Part shown: in pieces, positions 43,216 to 51,839 of the stretch | How positions within the stretch are numbered: the stretch's first letter is position 1 | How the letters are laid out: every line of letters begins with the position of its first letter | From: CAYYFX01 sp964471155 | GTDB taxonomy: Bacteria; ARS69 | DNA: 64,000 nucleotides | Direction of reading: 5' to 3' | Assembly: GCA_964471155.1 (NCBI GenBank) | Contig: CAYYFX010000006.1 | Location: 1 to 64,000 of the forward strand | Notes under the pieces: model-generated | Database searches by the model: none | What the model was told of the DNA's origin: nothing | The model's input: only the letters and a program-made list of their open reading frames with translations | Translations under genes and position numbers: made by a program

Positions 43216-44706
43216 TCACCGGAATCGCGCCTTGATCGATCCCCAGGTGGCCCGCTCCAGGGACGACGGACCGCACCACGCACCGAGCACGCCGATGAGC
43301 CCGCAGCCGCCGCTGTTCCCGGCCGCGCACGGCGAGTCCGCCTGCAGGCTGAAGTCCTCGTTCTCCCGCGAGCAGAACAGGGGATCCGCGCAGAGGTTCC
43401 CGTCCGCGCCCTCCCGACCGGCGAGGCAGTCGGTCCAGTCCCCGCCGTGGTTGCCGAAGATGTCGGTGCAGCGGACCGTCAGCGCCGCGGGTGTTCCGGC
43501 GCAGCGGACCGGGGTGATGGGGCCGTCGGGCGCGCCGCCGAAGGCCAGGATGGAGTTCTCCAGCACCAGCGTGCCGCCCTCCTGGATCTCGATCGTGGCC
43601 ATCGGCCGGCAGCCGACCCAGACGCAGTGGTCCGCCGTCACCGAACCGCTCGGGCCCCCGCACAGGCTACCGGCCGTGATGCTGCTCCGCTGCCGACTGC
43701 TCCCGACGAACGTGCAGTGCTCCAGCCGAACGCGGCCCGCGCAGAACAGGTCCGTCCCGCCCATCCAGCCGCCCCAGTTGCGGAGGAACGTGGTGTTCCG
43801 GATCGTCACGTTCCCGTACAGGAAGCCCGCCCCGCCGAACACGTCCGCCGAGCAGTCCTCGAACACGCAGCTTCCCACGAGGACCTCGCTGTCGGGGCCG
43901 GTGAACAGACCGCCGCTGTCCACGTTCCAGCCGCCGTTGAACCGGCAGCGGAGGATCGCCGCCTTCCCGCCGACGATCACGTGGTTGCCGCTCGTGTACT
44001 CGCAGTACGGCGCCCCGCCCGGATCGAAGATGCAGTCGATCAGCGAGCCGTCGTCCATGCAGACCGCGCCGCCGTAGGCGCACGCGCCGTTCCCGCGGAA
44101 GAGGCAGCGTTCCACCTCGACCCGACCGCCCCGCGCGTAGATCGCGCCGCCGTAGATCGCCGCGCTGTTCTCGATGAACTCGCAGTCCAGCGCGCGCAGG
44201 AATCCCCCCTCGATGAAGACGCCGCCGCCGCGGGCCGCGCCGCTCACGTACGGGACCCCCTCGACACGGCAGTCCACCAGCGTCAGCGACGCCCCGCCCG
44301 CGCGGATCGCCCCGCCGTCGCCTTCCCCGGTCCACCGCCCGTGGAACGCGTTGGCCATCGTGATGCCCTCGATGCGCGCCGTGGTCCCCGCGTCGAATGC
44401 GAAGCAGAAGTGCGGCGAGCGCCCGTGGCCCTCGTCCCCGTCGAGGATGGTGGCGTCGATCATGGTGGCGTCGCGGCCGGAGACCGACCGGAAGTCCAGG
44501 TCCTTGGCGCCGACCTGGATGTCCAGGTTCTCGAGCCCGCCGAACACCCCGGCACCCAGCTCGATGACGTCCCCGCTCTGGGCGAGCTGCACGGCGGAGC
44601 GCAGGTCCGGGACGTCACCGGACCCGTCCGGGTTCACGAGGATCGTGGCGGCAAACGCGGAGCCGGAGGCGATCAGGAATACCGGCGCGAAGACGATCGG
44701 GCGCAT
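43216..44706 (-). CDS. secreted right-handed beta-helix protein with TWGxIKxxFR tail
   Basis: 496 residues. ATG at 44706 after GGGAGGT; signal peptide MRPIVFAPVFLIASGSAFA. Start of mature part: ILVNPDGSGDVPDLRSAVQLAQSGDVIEL, typical of pectate-lyase-like helices. Repeats with the CxF...N/G pattern (LDCEFIENSAAIYGGAIYA, VERCLFRGNGACAYGGAV) build the solenoid with many paired Cys. A conserved end, PCAAGNSGGCGLIGVLGAWC, precedes the tail SSLERATWGSIKARFR. The tail also ends the secreted protein at 9989-10618. Carbohydrate binding or adhesion is more likely than catalysis, as no lyase site was seen. Confidence 0.85.
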   Translation of the reverse strand: MRPIVFAPVFLIASGSAFAATILVNPDGSGDVPDLRSAVQLAQSGDVIELGAGVFGGLENLDIQVGAKDLDFRSVSGRDATMIDATILDGDEGHGRSPHFCFAFDAGTTARIEGITMANAFHGRWTGEGDGGAIRAGGASLTLVDCRVEGVPYVSGAARGGGVFIEGGFLRALDCEFIENSAAIYGGAIYARGGRVEVERCLFRGNGACAYGGAVCMDDGSLIDCIFDPGGAPYCEYTSGNHVIVGGKAAILRCRFNGGWNVDSGGLFTGPDSEVLVGSCVFEDCSADVFGGAGFLYGNVTIRNTTFLRNWGGWMGGTDLFCAGRVRLEHCTFVGSSRQRSSITAGSLCGGPSGSVTADHCVWVGCRPMATIEIQEGGTLVLENSILAFGGAPDGPITPVRCAGTPAALTVRCTDIFGNHGGDWTDCLAGREGADGNLCADPLFCSRENEDFSLQADSPCAAGNSGGCGLIGVLGAWCGPSSLERATWGSIKARFR

Positions 44707-44741
44707 GGGACCTCCCCGTCCACGACCCGAGGGCACGCCCC

Positions 44742-44770
44742 ACACTAGGAGCACCCACGCCCCGTTACAA
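44742..44770 (-). promoter_or_regulatory. promoter of the beta-helix gene
   Basis: Minus strand TTGTAA (44770-44765), 17 bases, TAGTGT (44747-44742), then a leader of about 29 bases with a good ribosome binding site. TGACA-TT-TGTCA at 44797-44808 upstream could be an operator. Confidence 0.5.
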
Positions 44771-44805
44771 GCGCCGAGGATCCTCACGACGCACGCTGAC
44801 ATTTG

Positions 44806-45300
44806 TCAGGGTCTCGCCGGCCGGCCTCCCTGCAGCGTGTCGCGCACCGCGGTCTGCCGGTACGTGAAGATCCGGTGGAGCTGCCGCTGCACCAGGGGCA
44901 ACGCCCCGTCCCCGAGCGGTGCGAACGGCAGCCGGTACCGCACGCGATCCCGGATGCGCGTCCCGCTCGCCGTGTCCTCGAAGTCGTGCGTGTGGACCCA
45001 CCGCGCGTACGGCCCCGCGATCTGCTCATCGGTGAACGCGAGCGGCGGCTCCCACCGCGTGATGCGCGACGTCCACCCGAACGGCACGCCGAACAGGCGC
45101 AACCGGTACCGGATCTCCGCGCCCGGGCGCATGGCGATCGGGGGCGGCGTCACGATGCGGAAGCGAAGCTCCGGCGGCGTGATCCGCTCCAGGTTCCCGG
45201 CCTCGCCGAAGAACGCGAAGACCACGTCCCGCGGGAGCGGAAGGTCCATCTCCGCCTCCAGGACGTGATCCCCGCCGTCACGCAGCCCGGTCCGGACCAC
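44806..45300 (-). CDS. SRPBCC-family ligand-binding protein
   Basis: 164 residues. GTG at 45300, overlapping the GNAT gene by 23 bases; needed to keep the family start HVLEAEMDLPLPRDVVFAFF. Also typical: AGNLERITPPELRFRIVT and TDEQIAGPYARWVHTHDFED. These START-like proteins bind hydrophobic ligands. It follows the GNAT gene in the chain. No specific role can be assigned. Confidence 0.85.
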   Translation of the reverse strand: MVRTGLRDGGDHVLEAEMDLPLPRDVVFAFFGEAGNLERITPPELRFRIVTPPPIAMRPGAEIRYRLRLFGVPFGWTSRITRWEPPLAFTDEQIAGPYARWVHTHDFEDTASGTRIRDRVRYRLPFAPLGDGALPLVQRQLHRIFTYRQTAVRDTLQGGRPARP

Positions 45301-45784
45301 CGGACTCCCCCCGCGGATCGTGCAGCATCTCCACGTCCACCACGCCCGTCTCCTCCACGACCAGTTCGCGACCCGTCAGCCGGAAGCCGTGCCGCGCGTA
45401 CAGCCGGCGCGCCGGCGCGTTGTCCTTCCCCACGTGCAGCCGGACCGCGCGGTACCCGGACGCCGCGGCCCAGTGCAGCACCGCCTCCACGAGCGCATCC
45501 CCCGCGCCGGTCCCCCGCGCGTCGGGATGGACCCACATGGACATCAGGAAGGCGCACGCCGGGTCGTCCCAGTGGGGCACGCCCGCCGCGAGCCCGCGCG
45601 CGCCGGCCGGCGTCTCCCACACGAACGTGGCCGCCTCCGCGATCCAGCGCGTCCACTCGGCGACGGGCCGCCCCTCCTCCCGCGCCCGCGTGCTGGCGAA
45701 GGCCTCCGGGCTGTCGGCGAGCGCGGCGAGCCGCAGCGCCCGCAGCATTGCCTCGTCCCCCGCGACCGCGCGCCGCACGCTCAT
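45278..45784 (-). CDS. GNAT acetyltransferase
   Basis: 168 residues. ATG at 45784 overlaps the Mpg stop (ATGA). MSVRRAVAGDEAMLRALRLAA opens a typical GNAT; acetyl-CoA loop VHPDARGTGAGDALVEAVLHW; end LYARHGFRLTGREL. Substrate unknown. Its C-terminal 23 bases are shared with the SRPBCC gene in another frame. Confidence 0.88.
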   Translation of the reverse strand: MSVRRAVAGDEAMLRALRLAALADSPEAFASTRAREEGRPVAEWTRWIAEAATFVWETPAGARGLAAGVPHWDDPACAFLMSMWVHPDARGTGAGDALVEAVLHWAAASGYRAVRLHVGKDNAPARRLYARHGFRLTGRELVVEETGVVDVEMLHDPRGESGGPDRAA

Positions 45785-46374
45785 GTCGTCCGCCGCCGCG
45801 GCCGCCGTGACGGCCGCGCGTGCCCGTCGATCCAGAACCGCCACGGCCGCGCCGCCCAGTACGGCCCGGCATAGTCGATCCCGATCCGCGGCCCGCGCCG
45901 CACCGCCGACGCCGGCACCCGCACGCCGCGATCCTCCACGCGGATGCGCGGCGAGGTCACCGCGTCGTCGCCGTCCAGCGCCTTGTCCACGCGCAGGTGG
46001 CGGGTCACGCGCGCCGGTCCCTCCACGAGCACGCGCCCCTCGCGGTCGCCCGCGAGCACGCCGCGGATCAGCACCGCCTCCGGACGCTCCGCGCCCGCCG
46101 TGCTGAAGTTCAGCAGCCAGTGCATCCCGTAGACGAAGTACACGTACACCGTCCCGCCGTCGGCATACAGCGGGGCCACGCGCGGCGTCCGCCGCCCGCG
46201 CGCCGCGTGCGACGCCAGGTCCCTCGGCCCCTTGTACGCCTCGGTCTCGGTGATCATGCCGCGGATCTCGCGGCCTCGCCGGCGGACCACGATGAACTTC
46301 CCCAGCAGGTCGCGCGCCACCTGCAGCGTGGGACGGTTGAACGCCCCCCGATCCAGCCGCACCGCCTCGGCCAT
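45781..46374 (-). CDS. mpg: 3-methyladenine DNA glycosylase, Mpg/AAG type
   Basis: 197 residues, the normal length. Catalytic Glu in GMITETEAYKGPRDLASHA; the substrate pocket in VYVYFVYGMHWLLNFST. It removes alkylated purines from DNA to begin base-excision repair. ATG at 46374, two bases after the upstream stop. The only DNA repair enzyme in this chain of small enzymes; alkylation damage fits the detoxification theme. Confidence 0.93.
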   Translation of the reverse strand: MAEAVRLDRGAFNRPTLQVARDLLGKFIVVRRRGREIRGMITETEAYKGPRDLASHAARGRRTPRVAPLYADGGTVYVYFVYGMHWLLNFSTAGAERPEAVLIRGVLAGDREGRVLVEGPARVTRHLRVDKALDGDDAVTSPRIRVEDRGVRVPASAVRRGPRIGIDYAGPYWAARPWRFWIDGHARPSRRPRRRTT

Positions 46375-46376
46375 GC

Positions 46377-47156
46377 TCAGCCCTTCACGTACGCCAGCTT
46401 CTCGGCCACCTTGCCGTCCCGTACGCGCAGCACGTCCACGCCGCGGACGTGTCCGGACACGCCGTCCCGCGTCCAGTCGTACCGCCACCGCACGACGCAC
46501 CGGTCCCCGGCCACGACCAGCTCCTCCGCCGTGAAGCGCGCGCTCGGCGACCGCGCGAAGAAGCCCTCCAGGAACTCGCGCACGCGCGGCTTCCCCTCGA
46601 AGCGCTCGCCGTCCGGCGCCGGCCGCGTGCTCTCGAAGACGCAGTCGTCGGTCATCCGCGCGAGCACTCCGTCCACGTCGTGCCGGTTCCACGCGTCGTT
46701 GTAGTCCTCGATCACGCGGCACACGTCCGCCGCCGCCGTCGCCGCGGCCGAAGGGGCGGATTGCCGCGCGCGGTTCCGCCGCGCCATCCCGGCGAGCCGC
46801 GCGAACCCCAGCTTCTCGTAGAAGGGTGCGACGGTCTCGTCGCACACGGCGTCCACCATGTACACGTCCGCCAGGTGCGCCGTCATCCGTCGCACCAGCT
46901 CCGCGCCGATCCCGCGCCCGCGCCACTCCGGCCGCACCTCCAGCAGCGGCACGTACGCCGCCAGGACGCCGTCGCTGATCGCCGTGATGAAGCCCGCCGC
47001 CCGGTCCGCGTCCGTGTCCCACGCCAGGATCGCGTGCGTGCTGCGGGCGAGGATCGCGCGCAGCGCCTCGGTCGACGGCGGATCCGGCCATCCCTCGAAG
47101 AATCCGTGCAGCCCGGCGGCCGCCACGCCCTCCGCGCCCTCGCGGTACTCGATCAT
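46377..47156 (-). CDS. GNAT - SnoaL fusion protein
   Basis: 259 residues. ATG at 47156 overlaps the OsmC stop. Residues 1-130: GNAT domain (AYVPLLEVRPEWRGRGIGAEL, DETVAPFYEKLGFARLAG). Residues about 145-259: SnoaL/NTF2-like domain (VIEDYNDAWNRHDVDGVLARM, VRWRYDWTRDGVSGHVRGVDV). An Ala-rich link of some 12 residues joins them with no frameshift. I do not know this pairing as a standard architecture. Could modify and hold a small hydrophobic compound. Confidence 0.83.
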   Translation of the reverse strand: MIEYREGAEGVAAAGLHGFFEGWPDPPSTEALRAILARSTHAILAWDTDADRAAGFITAISDGVLAAYVPLLEVRPEWRGRGIGAELVRRMTAHLADVYMVDAVCDETVAPFYEKLGFARLAGMARRNRARQSAPSAAATAAADVCRVIEDYNDAWNRHDVDGVLARMTDDCVFESTRPAPDGERFEGKPRVREFLEGFFARSPSARFTAEELVVAGDRCVVRWRYDWTRDGVSGHVRGVDVLRVRDGKVAEKLAYVKG

Positions 47157-47641
47157 CCGCGCGTGTCCTCGAACCGGATGCGCGGCTCGCAACGCACGGG
47201 GAAGTTCACGGAGTTGGCCACGAAGCACAGCGCGTGCGCCTTCCCGTGCAGCGCCGCCGCGACGGCCGGGTCGTCCCCGCGGCGGATGGCGACCTCCGGG
47301 TGCAGCACCACCTCCGTGAAGCGTCCGATGCCGTCCGGACCCACCGTCATCGTTCCCTCCGCACGGTCCTCGTACCCGACGCACGTGACCTGCGCCTGCG
47401 CGCACAGGTGCAGGTACCACAGCATGTGGCACGACGACACCGCCGCCACCACGAGATCCTCCGGGTTGTAGCGCGACGCGTCGCCGCGGAACGCGGGATC
47501 GGACGACCCGGGGATGTCCGGCTTCCCCGCGGCGCGCAGCACATGCTCCCGGCCGTAGGCGCGGTAGTCGCTGGTGCCCGTGCCGCGATCGCCCGTCCAC
47601 TCGAGCGAGACCTCGTACCGGTGCTCCCGCTTCGTCGCCAT
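47153..47641 (-). CDS. OsmC-family protein (second)
   Basis: 162 residues. ATG at 47641 with GGAGGGG upstream. Contains RYNPEDLVVAAVSSCHMLWYL (first redox Cys) and the second Cys in KAHALCFVANSVNFPVRCEP. Different subfamily from the OsmC at 27900-28478. It should reduce peroxides or bind thiol-reactive compounds in the cytoplasm. Its stop overlaps the next start (ATGA). An extended -10 (TGGTATCGT, near 47671-47666) suggests its own promoter. Confidence 0.87.
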   Translation of the reverse strand: MATKREHRYEVSLEWTGDRGTGTSDYRAYGREHVLRAAGKPDIPGSSDPAFRGDASRYNPEDLVVAAVSSCHMLWYLHLCAQAQVTCVGYEDRAEGTMTVGPDGIGRFTEVVLHPEVAIRRGDDPAVAAALHGKAHALCFVANSVNFPVRCEPRIRFEDTRG

Positions 47642-47676
47642 GGGGCTGCCCCTCCGGAGGGCGGGACGATACCACA

Positions 47677-47712
47677 GCGCCCGGCTCAGGCCGTGCGCCC
47701 GGCTCAGGCCGT
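47677..47712. repeat. 18-base tandem duplication over a stop codon
   Basis: The unit GCGCCCGGCTCAGGCCGT occurs at 47677-47694 and 47695-47712, followed by a partial third copy. It spans the end of the GrpB gene: the minus strand reads twice through a codon set ending in TGA, so a spare stop and the duplicated codons sit downstream. Confidence 0.85.
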
Positions 47713-48288
47713 GCGCCCGGCCTCGTCCGGCTCCCATCCCGTCGCTCCCGCCCACGCCTCCGCGGCGGTGATCACCAGGTCGCAAACCGGGTCCTTGATC
47801 GCGCAGTAGGCGTCGATGTCGTCCGGATGCCGCCGGGCGAGCTCGCGCTTCAACTGCTCCAGCGATCGCGCGGCGTCCGGATGCGCGCGCAGGTAGTCCC
47901 GGAACAGGAGCGGATAGCGCTGGTTCGGCATGCCGGCGACGCGCACGTGCAGGTTCACCCGGCGCCGCCCCGCCGGCTCGCGGAACAGGAGCTTCGCCCA
48001 CCGGGACGGCTCCGCGTCCTCTCCCGCCGGCACGTGGTCGGCCGAGATGCGCTCCACCCGCCGCCATCCGGCCGCCGCCAGCGCCTCGGCGACGCCGGCG
48101 CCCAGGTCGCCCACGGTGGCCTGGATGTCGATCACGTCCTTCGCGGCGAGACCCGGCACGGCGGTGGAGCCGATGTGGTCCACGCGAAGGGCGCGAGGCC
48201 CGAGCGCGCCGCGGATCCCGTCCCGCAGTGCCGCGAACTCCCCGGCCCACCCCGGACGCCAGGCCACGATCTCGATGCGCCCGCCCAT
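47704..48288 (-). CDS. GrpB family protein (UPF0157)
   Basis: 194 residues. ATG at 48288, eight bases after the cupin stop. Nucleotidyltransferase-like features of GrpB: WAGEFAALRDGIRGALGPRAL, VDHIGSTAVPGLAAKDVIDIQ, VNLHVRVAGMPNQRYPLLFRDYLRAHPD. GrpB proteins have a nucleotidyltransferase fold, often of uncertain activity. The last codons lie in an 18-base tandem duplication. Confidence 0.9.
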   Translation of the reverse strand: MGGRIEIVAWRPGWAGEFAALRDGIRGALGPRALRVDHIGSTAVPGLAAKDVIDIQATVGDLGAGVAEALAAAGWRRVERISADHVPAGEDAEPSRWAKLLFREPAGRRRVNLHVRVAGMPNQRYPLLFRDYLRAHPDAARSLEQLKRELARRHPDDIDAYCAIKDPVCDLVITAAEAWAGATGWEPDEAGRTA

Positions 48289-48296
48289 GGATCGCG

Positions 48297-48779
48297 TCAG
48301 AGCCGCGGGAAGGTGAGGCCGAACCGTTCGCACAACCCCGGCACGCTCTCGAGCTCCATGTCCAGCGCGTACTTCTCCGAGATGGCGGCGAACTTCGCCA
48401 CGTCGCCCCAGGCCTCGGCCACCTCGCGGAAGTAGTTCTCGAAACCGGCGGGCGAGATGATCTCGATGATCTCGCACGGCGTGTCGCCCGCGTTCCAGAA
48501 CGTGTGCCATTGCTTGCGCGGCTTGAACACCCACGATCCCGGCTCCGCGACGACGACGTCGTCCCCGAGCAGCGCGCCCAGCCGGCCGGCGAGCACGTAC
48601 GAGAGCTCGTCCTCGTTGTGGTGGAAGTGCAGCGGCGCCGCCAGGGCCCGCGGCGCGATGGGGTGATGCACCACCGAGAACCGTCCGTCCGTGTCCGCGC
48701 CCTCGACCTTCCAGTGCACGCCGAGCCCGCCGAAGTCGAAGACGTCGCCGTCCGCGCGTGTCACGACCCGCGCGCTCAA
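48297..48779 (-). CDS. cupin-domain protein
   Basis: 160 residues. TTG start at 48779 with GGAG 9-12 bases upstream is preferred; GTG at 48764 would remove five residues. Metal site of the cupin barrel: PLHFHHNEDELSYVLAG (His, His, Glu) and PRKQWHTFWNAG (His). The later part, FENYFREVAEAWGDVAKFAAI, is the usual cupin tail. Might be a dioxygenase, isomerase or ligand-binding protein. Confidence 0.82.
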   Translation of the reverse strand: MSARVVTRADGDVFDFGGLGVHWKVEGADTDGRFSVVHHPIAPRALAAPLHFHHNEDELSYVLAGRLGALLGDDVVVAEPGSWVFKPRKQWHTFWNAGDTPCEIIEIISPAGFENYFREVAEAWGDVAKFAAISEKYALDMELESVPGLCERFGLTFPRL

Positions 48780-48841
48780 CCTCCCACTCCTGCCATCCCC
48801 TGCGTCGCCGTCACTCGGACCTCCGGATCGGGGTTCCCGGC

Positions 48842-49359
48842 TCACGACGCCGGTCGCAGCGCCCGCTGCGTCTCCTCGAACTCGCCCGCGGCGGGGCTGG
48901 TCACGAGATACCTCGCCTCGGGCTCCAGCGCGACCAGGCCGGTCACCCAGCCCTGCACGCCGATGCGCGGACCGGCCACCACTTCCACGAGCGCCTCGGG
49001 TCCGTAGTCCACGCCGCGTACCCGCGCGCCGCGCTTCCAGGCCGCCGTCGTCTTCGTCTCCAGGATCCGCGGCTCCCAGCGCGCGTGCGCGTTCGGGTCC
49101 TCGGCGAACCCCGCCCACACGAGGAGATCCCTCCAGTCCAGCGCGGCCAGGTTCACGGCCTCGCGCAGCCGGTCCGGATCCCCGCCGCTCGCGCGGATCG
49201 CGGCGAAGCGGATCCGCTCCAGGTCCTCCGGTGTCGGCACGCGCCCCAGCGGGAGCGTATCCCCGCAGTGCTCCGCGAGCAACCGCTCGCATCCGCGGCG
49301 TGTTCCGTGCGGAAGAGCGCCAGGAGCTTCGTCTTCGTGCGCCGGCTGAGGGGGATCAC
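48842..49359 (-). pseudogene. conserved hypothetical gene broken by a frameshift
   Basis: GTG at 49359 begins MIPLSRRTKTKLLALFRTEH and then loses homology. In another frame the sequence continues CERLLAEHCGDTLPLGRV to GDPDRLREAVNLAALDWRDL and ends at 48842. The switch falls near 49295-49305 and costs one base. Together the two parts form a protein of about 170 residues seen in other bacteria as a hypothetical. Either a real frameshift or a sequence error. Confidence 0.6.
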
Positions 49360-49378
49360 GCGTTCGCCTACCGCGCGC

Positions 49379-49849
49379 TCACGCGTCGCCGCCGCCGTTC
49401 CGTTCCCAGCCGCCGGTGGCGCACCGCACCCAGAGGTCGCCGCTCATGTCGCACCAGGGACCGAACGGCTGGTCGGCGCGCGACGATGACCCGAAGCGCA
49501 GCACGTTCCCGTCCGGATCGGCTACCTGCACCTCGTAGGCCCAGGGGTGATTGGTGGGTTCCTGCCGGATGCGGGCGCCGCGGGCCTTCACTTCCTCGCA
49601 CAGGCGGGCCGCATCGTCCACGCCGATCCACACCCAGCCGCCCTCGTGGCCCTGGTCGCCCTCGCACAGCATGAGCTGGCACGCGTCGCGCGACACGCAC
49701 GCGATGCACGCCTCGTCCTTCCAGGCGAGCTTGAAGCCGAGCACGCGAACGTAGTAGTCGACGCTCGCATCCAGTTTCCGCACCCGAAGGATCGGGACGG
49801 CGATGCCGGTCCGGTTCATGGGCGGTGCGGCGGAGCGGCGGCTCGACAT
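49379..49849 (-). CDS. VOC-family glyoxalase/bleomycin-resistance-like protein
   Basis: 156 residues if started at ATG 49849 (GGGAG eight bases upstream); ATG 49819 gives MNRTGIAVPIL, nearer the domain. ASVDYYVRVLGFKLAWKDEA, CQLMLCEGDQG and HPWAYEVQVADPDGNVLRFG are typical. This subfamily resembles proteins that bind glutathione- or bacillithiol-type adducts. Metal ligands are incomplete, so it may only bind ligand. Confidence 0.85.
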   Translation of the reverse strand: MSSRRSAAPPMNRTGIAVPILRVRKLDASVDYYVRVLGFKLAWKDEACIACVSRDACQLMLCEGDQGHEGGWVWIGVDDAARLCEEVKARGARIRQEPTNHPWAYEVQVADPDGNVLRFGSSSRADQPFGPWCDMSGDLWVRCATGGWERNGGGDA

Positions 49850-49930
49850 ACAGGGGACTCCCGGCAACAGCGCGCATTCTCGCCCCGCCGGGAACCGCGA
49901 TGCAAGCGCCGCGGGACGACCGCGCCGGGG

Positions 49931-50515
49931 TCAGGCGCCGAACCAGGCGGGCGCCGCGCCGGGCTTCCACTTGATGTTGCAGCCCACGCTGGGGGCCTGA
50001 TCCGCCGGCGCGGCGCGCCCCTGCGCCACGGCGTCGATGGCCGCGCGGAGGTCCTTGCCGGTCACGGGCACGTCGTTGCCGGGGCGGCTGCCGTCGAGCT
50101 GCCCGCGGTACGCGAGCGCGCCGCTCGCGTCGAACAGGAAGAAGTCCGGCGTGCACGCGGCGCGGAACGCTTTCGCCGCATCCTGCGACGCGTCCAGCGC
50201 GTACGGGAACGTCCAGCCCTGGGCCACGGCCAGCTCCTTCATGAGCGGCGGCGCATCATCCGGGTACGCCTCCACGTCGTTCGAGTTGATGGCCACGACG
50301 CCGATGCCCGCATCCGCAGCGTGCTTCCCCACGCGGCCCAGCTCGGCCATGACGTGCTTCACGAAGGGACAGTGGTTGCACAGGAACATCACCAGCGTCC
50401 CCTTCGCGCCGGCGGCGTCGCGCTGCGTGACCGTGCGGCCGGTCACCGCGTCCACCACGGCGAACGCCGGGAGCGCGGTGCCGAGCTCGAGCATGGTGGA
50501 CGGGGTCCTCGCCAT
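49931..50515 (-). CDS. thioredoxin-like peroxiredoxin (AhpC/TSA-type)
   Basis: 194 residues. ATG at 50515 with GAGGAGG upstream. Thioredoxin fold with CNHCPFVKH, a CxxC motif of the cytoplasmic TlpA/peroxiredoxin-like group, then GVVAINSNDVEAYPDD and TPDFFLFDASGALAYRGQLD. It ends with VGCNIKWKPG, conserved in this group. Probably reduces peroxides or disulfides. Confidence 0.9.
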   Translation of the reverse strand: MARTPSTMLELGTALPAFAVVDAVTGRTVTQRDAAGAKGTLVMFLCNHCPFVKHVMAELGRVGKHAADAGIGVVAINSNDVEAYPDDAPPLMKELAVAQGWTFPYALDASQDAAKAFRAACTPDFFLFDASGALAYRGQLDGSRPGNDVPVTGKDLRAAIDAVAQGRAAPADQAPSVGCNIKWKPGAAPAWFGA

Positions 50516-50546
50516 CGTTCGCCTCCTCGTGGATGCCGTTCGACCG

Positions 50547-50575
50547 AACCTAGGCCCGCATCCGCGCGCGGGCAA
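50547..50575 (-). promoter_or_regulatory. promoter of the peroxiredoxin gene
   Basis: Minus strand TTGCCC (50575-50570), 17 bases, TAGGTT (50552-50547). Start of transcription about 25 bases before the ATG, with a GAGGAGG between. It lies just after the NhaA gene end (50624). Confidence 0.5.
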
Positions 50576-50623
50576 GGGCGGACGCGAGGTCCCGCCGGGG
50601 CGCGTCGCGACCGCTCCCGGGCC

Positions 50624-51835
50624 TCAGTCCCCGGACCGCGGCGCCGGCATTCCGCGCAGCACGAGGAACCCGACGACGCCCGAGACCAGGGACCCGAGCA
50701 GGATCCCCAGGCGTTCGAGGCCCAGGTACTCCGCATCGCCCGCCTCGAACGCGAGCGACGCGATGAACAGGCTCATCGTGAAGCCGATCCCGCACAGGAG
50801 CGCGGCGCCGTGCAGCGCGCGCCACCCCACGCCCTCCGGCAGCGAGGCGGCGCGCAGCGCCACGGCCAGCGCGCACGCGCCGAGGACGCCGACCTGCTTC
50901 CCGAGGAACAGCCCCGCCATGATGCCGAGCGGCACCGGGTGCACCAGATCCGCGACCGCGAGCCCCAGCACCGGCACCCCCGCGTTCGCGAACGCGAAGA
51001 TCGGCATGACGCCGTAGGACACCCACGGATGCAGCGCGTGCTCCAGCGCGTGCAGCGGCGACTCCGCGTCCGGGCGCGCGTCCCGCGTGCGCAGCGGGAT
51101 GCACATGGCCAGCGCCACCCCGGACAGCGTGGCATGGACGCCGGACTTCAGCACCGCCACCCAGAGCAGCACGCCCACGAGAATGTACGGCCCCGTGCGG
51201 GTCACCCCGAAGCGGTTCAACGCCACGAGCACGGCCAGCAGCCCCGCCGCGAGGCCGAGGGAGAGCATCGAGAGCTTCGCCGTGTAGAAGATGGCGATGA
51301 CGAGGATGGCGCCGAGGTCGTCGAAGATCGCCACGCTGAGGAGGAACACGCGCAGCGCCACGGGCGCGCGGCCCCCGAGCAGCGAGAACACGCCGAGCGC
51401 GAAGGCGATATCCGTGGCGGTGGGGATGGCCCAGCCGCGCATGGCCACGGGGTCGCCCCGGTTGAGCAGCGCGTAGATCAGCGCGGGCGCGGCCATGCCG
51501 CCGGCCGCGGCGAACGCGGGAAGCGCGGCGCGGCGCACGCTGGAGAGGTGTCCCTCCACGATCTCGCGCTTCAACTCCAGTCCCACGAGCAGGAAGAAGA
51601 CGGCCATGAGGCCGTCGTTGATCCAGAGCCACAGCGGCTTCGCCAGCTTGAACGTGCCGAGCTGGATGGCGAAGGGGACGTCCAGCAGCGCGGTGTACGC
51701 GCCGGCCAGCGGCGAGTTCGCCACGATCATGGCCACCACCGTGGCGGCCATCAGCAGCATGCCGCCGGCGGCCTCGCCGCGCAGGAACTCCATCAGGCGC
51801 GAATCCCCCGGGGGGCCGAGCGGAGCGGCGGTCAC
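50624..51835 (-). CDS. nhaA: Na+/H+ antiporter NhaA
   Basis: 403 residues with about twelve segments. The ion-site pair is in AIFDDLGAILVIAIFY (two Asp) and the functional Lys in GLFLGKQVGV; GLELKREIVEG and GWAIPTATDIAFALG are NhaA signatures. It exchanges Na+ for H+ across the inner membrane for pH and sodium homeostasis. The GTG start at 51835, four bases after the carbonic anhydrase stop, matches the family's N-terminus. ATG at 51793 would cut into it. Confidence 0.93.
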   Translation of the reverse strand: MTAAPLGPPGDSRLMEFLRGEAAGGMLLMAATVVAMIVANSPLAGAYTALLDVPFAIQLGTFKLAKPLWLWINDGLMAVFFLLVGLELKREIVEGHLSSVRRAALPAFAAAGGMAAPALIYALLNRGDPVAMRGWAIPTATDIAFALGVFSLLGGRAPVALRVFLLSVAIFDDLGAILVIAIFYTAKLSMLSLGLAAGLLAVLVALNRFGVTRTGPYILVGVLLWVAVLKSGVHATLSGVALAMCIPLRTRDARPDAESPLHALEHALHPWVSYGVMPIFAFANAGVPVLGLAVADLVHPVPLGIMAGLFLGKQVGVLGACALAVALRAASLPEGVGWRALHGAALLCGIGFTMSLFIASLAFEAGDAEYLGLERLGILLGSLVSGVVGFLVLRGMPAPRSGD

Positions 51836-51839
51836 GGGG

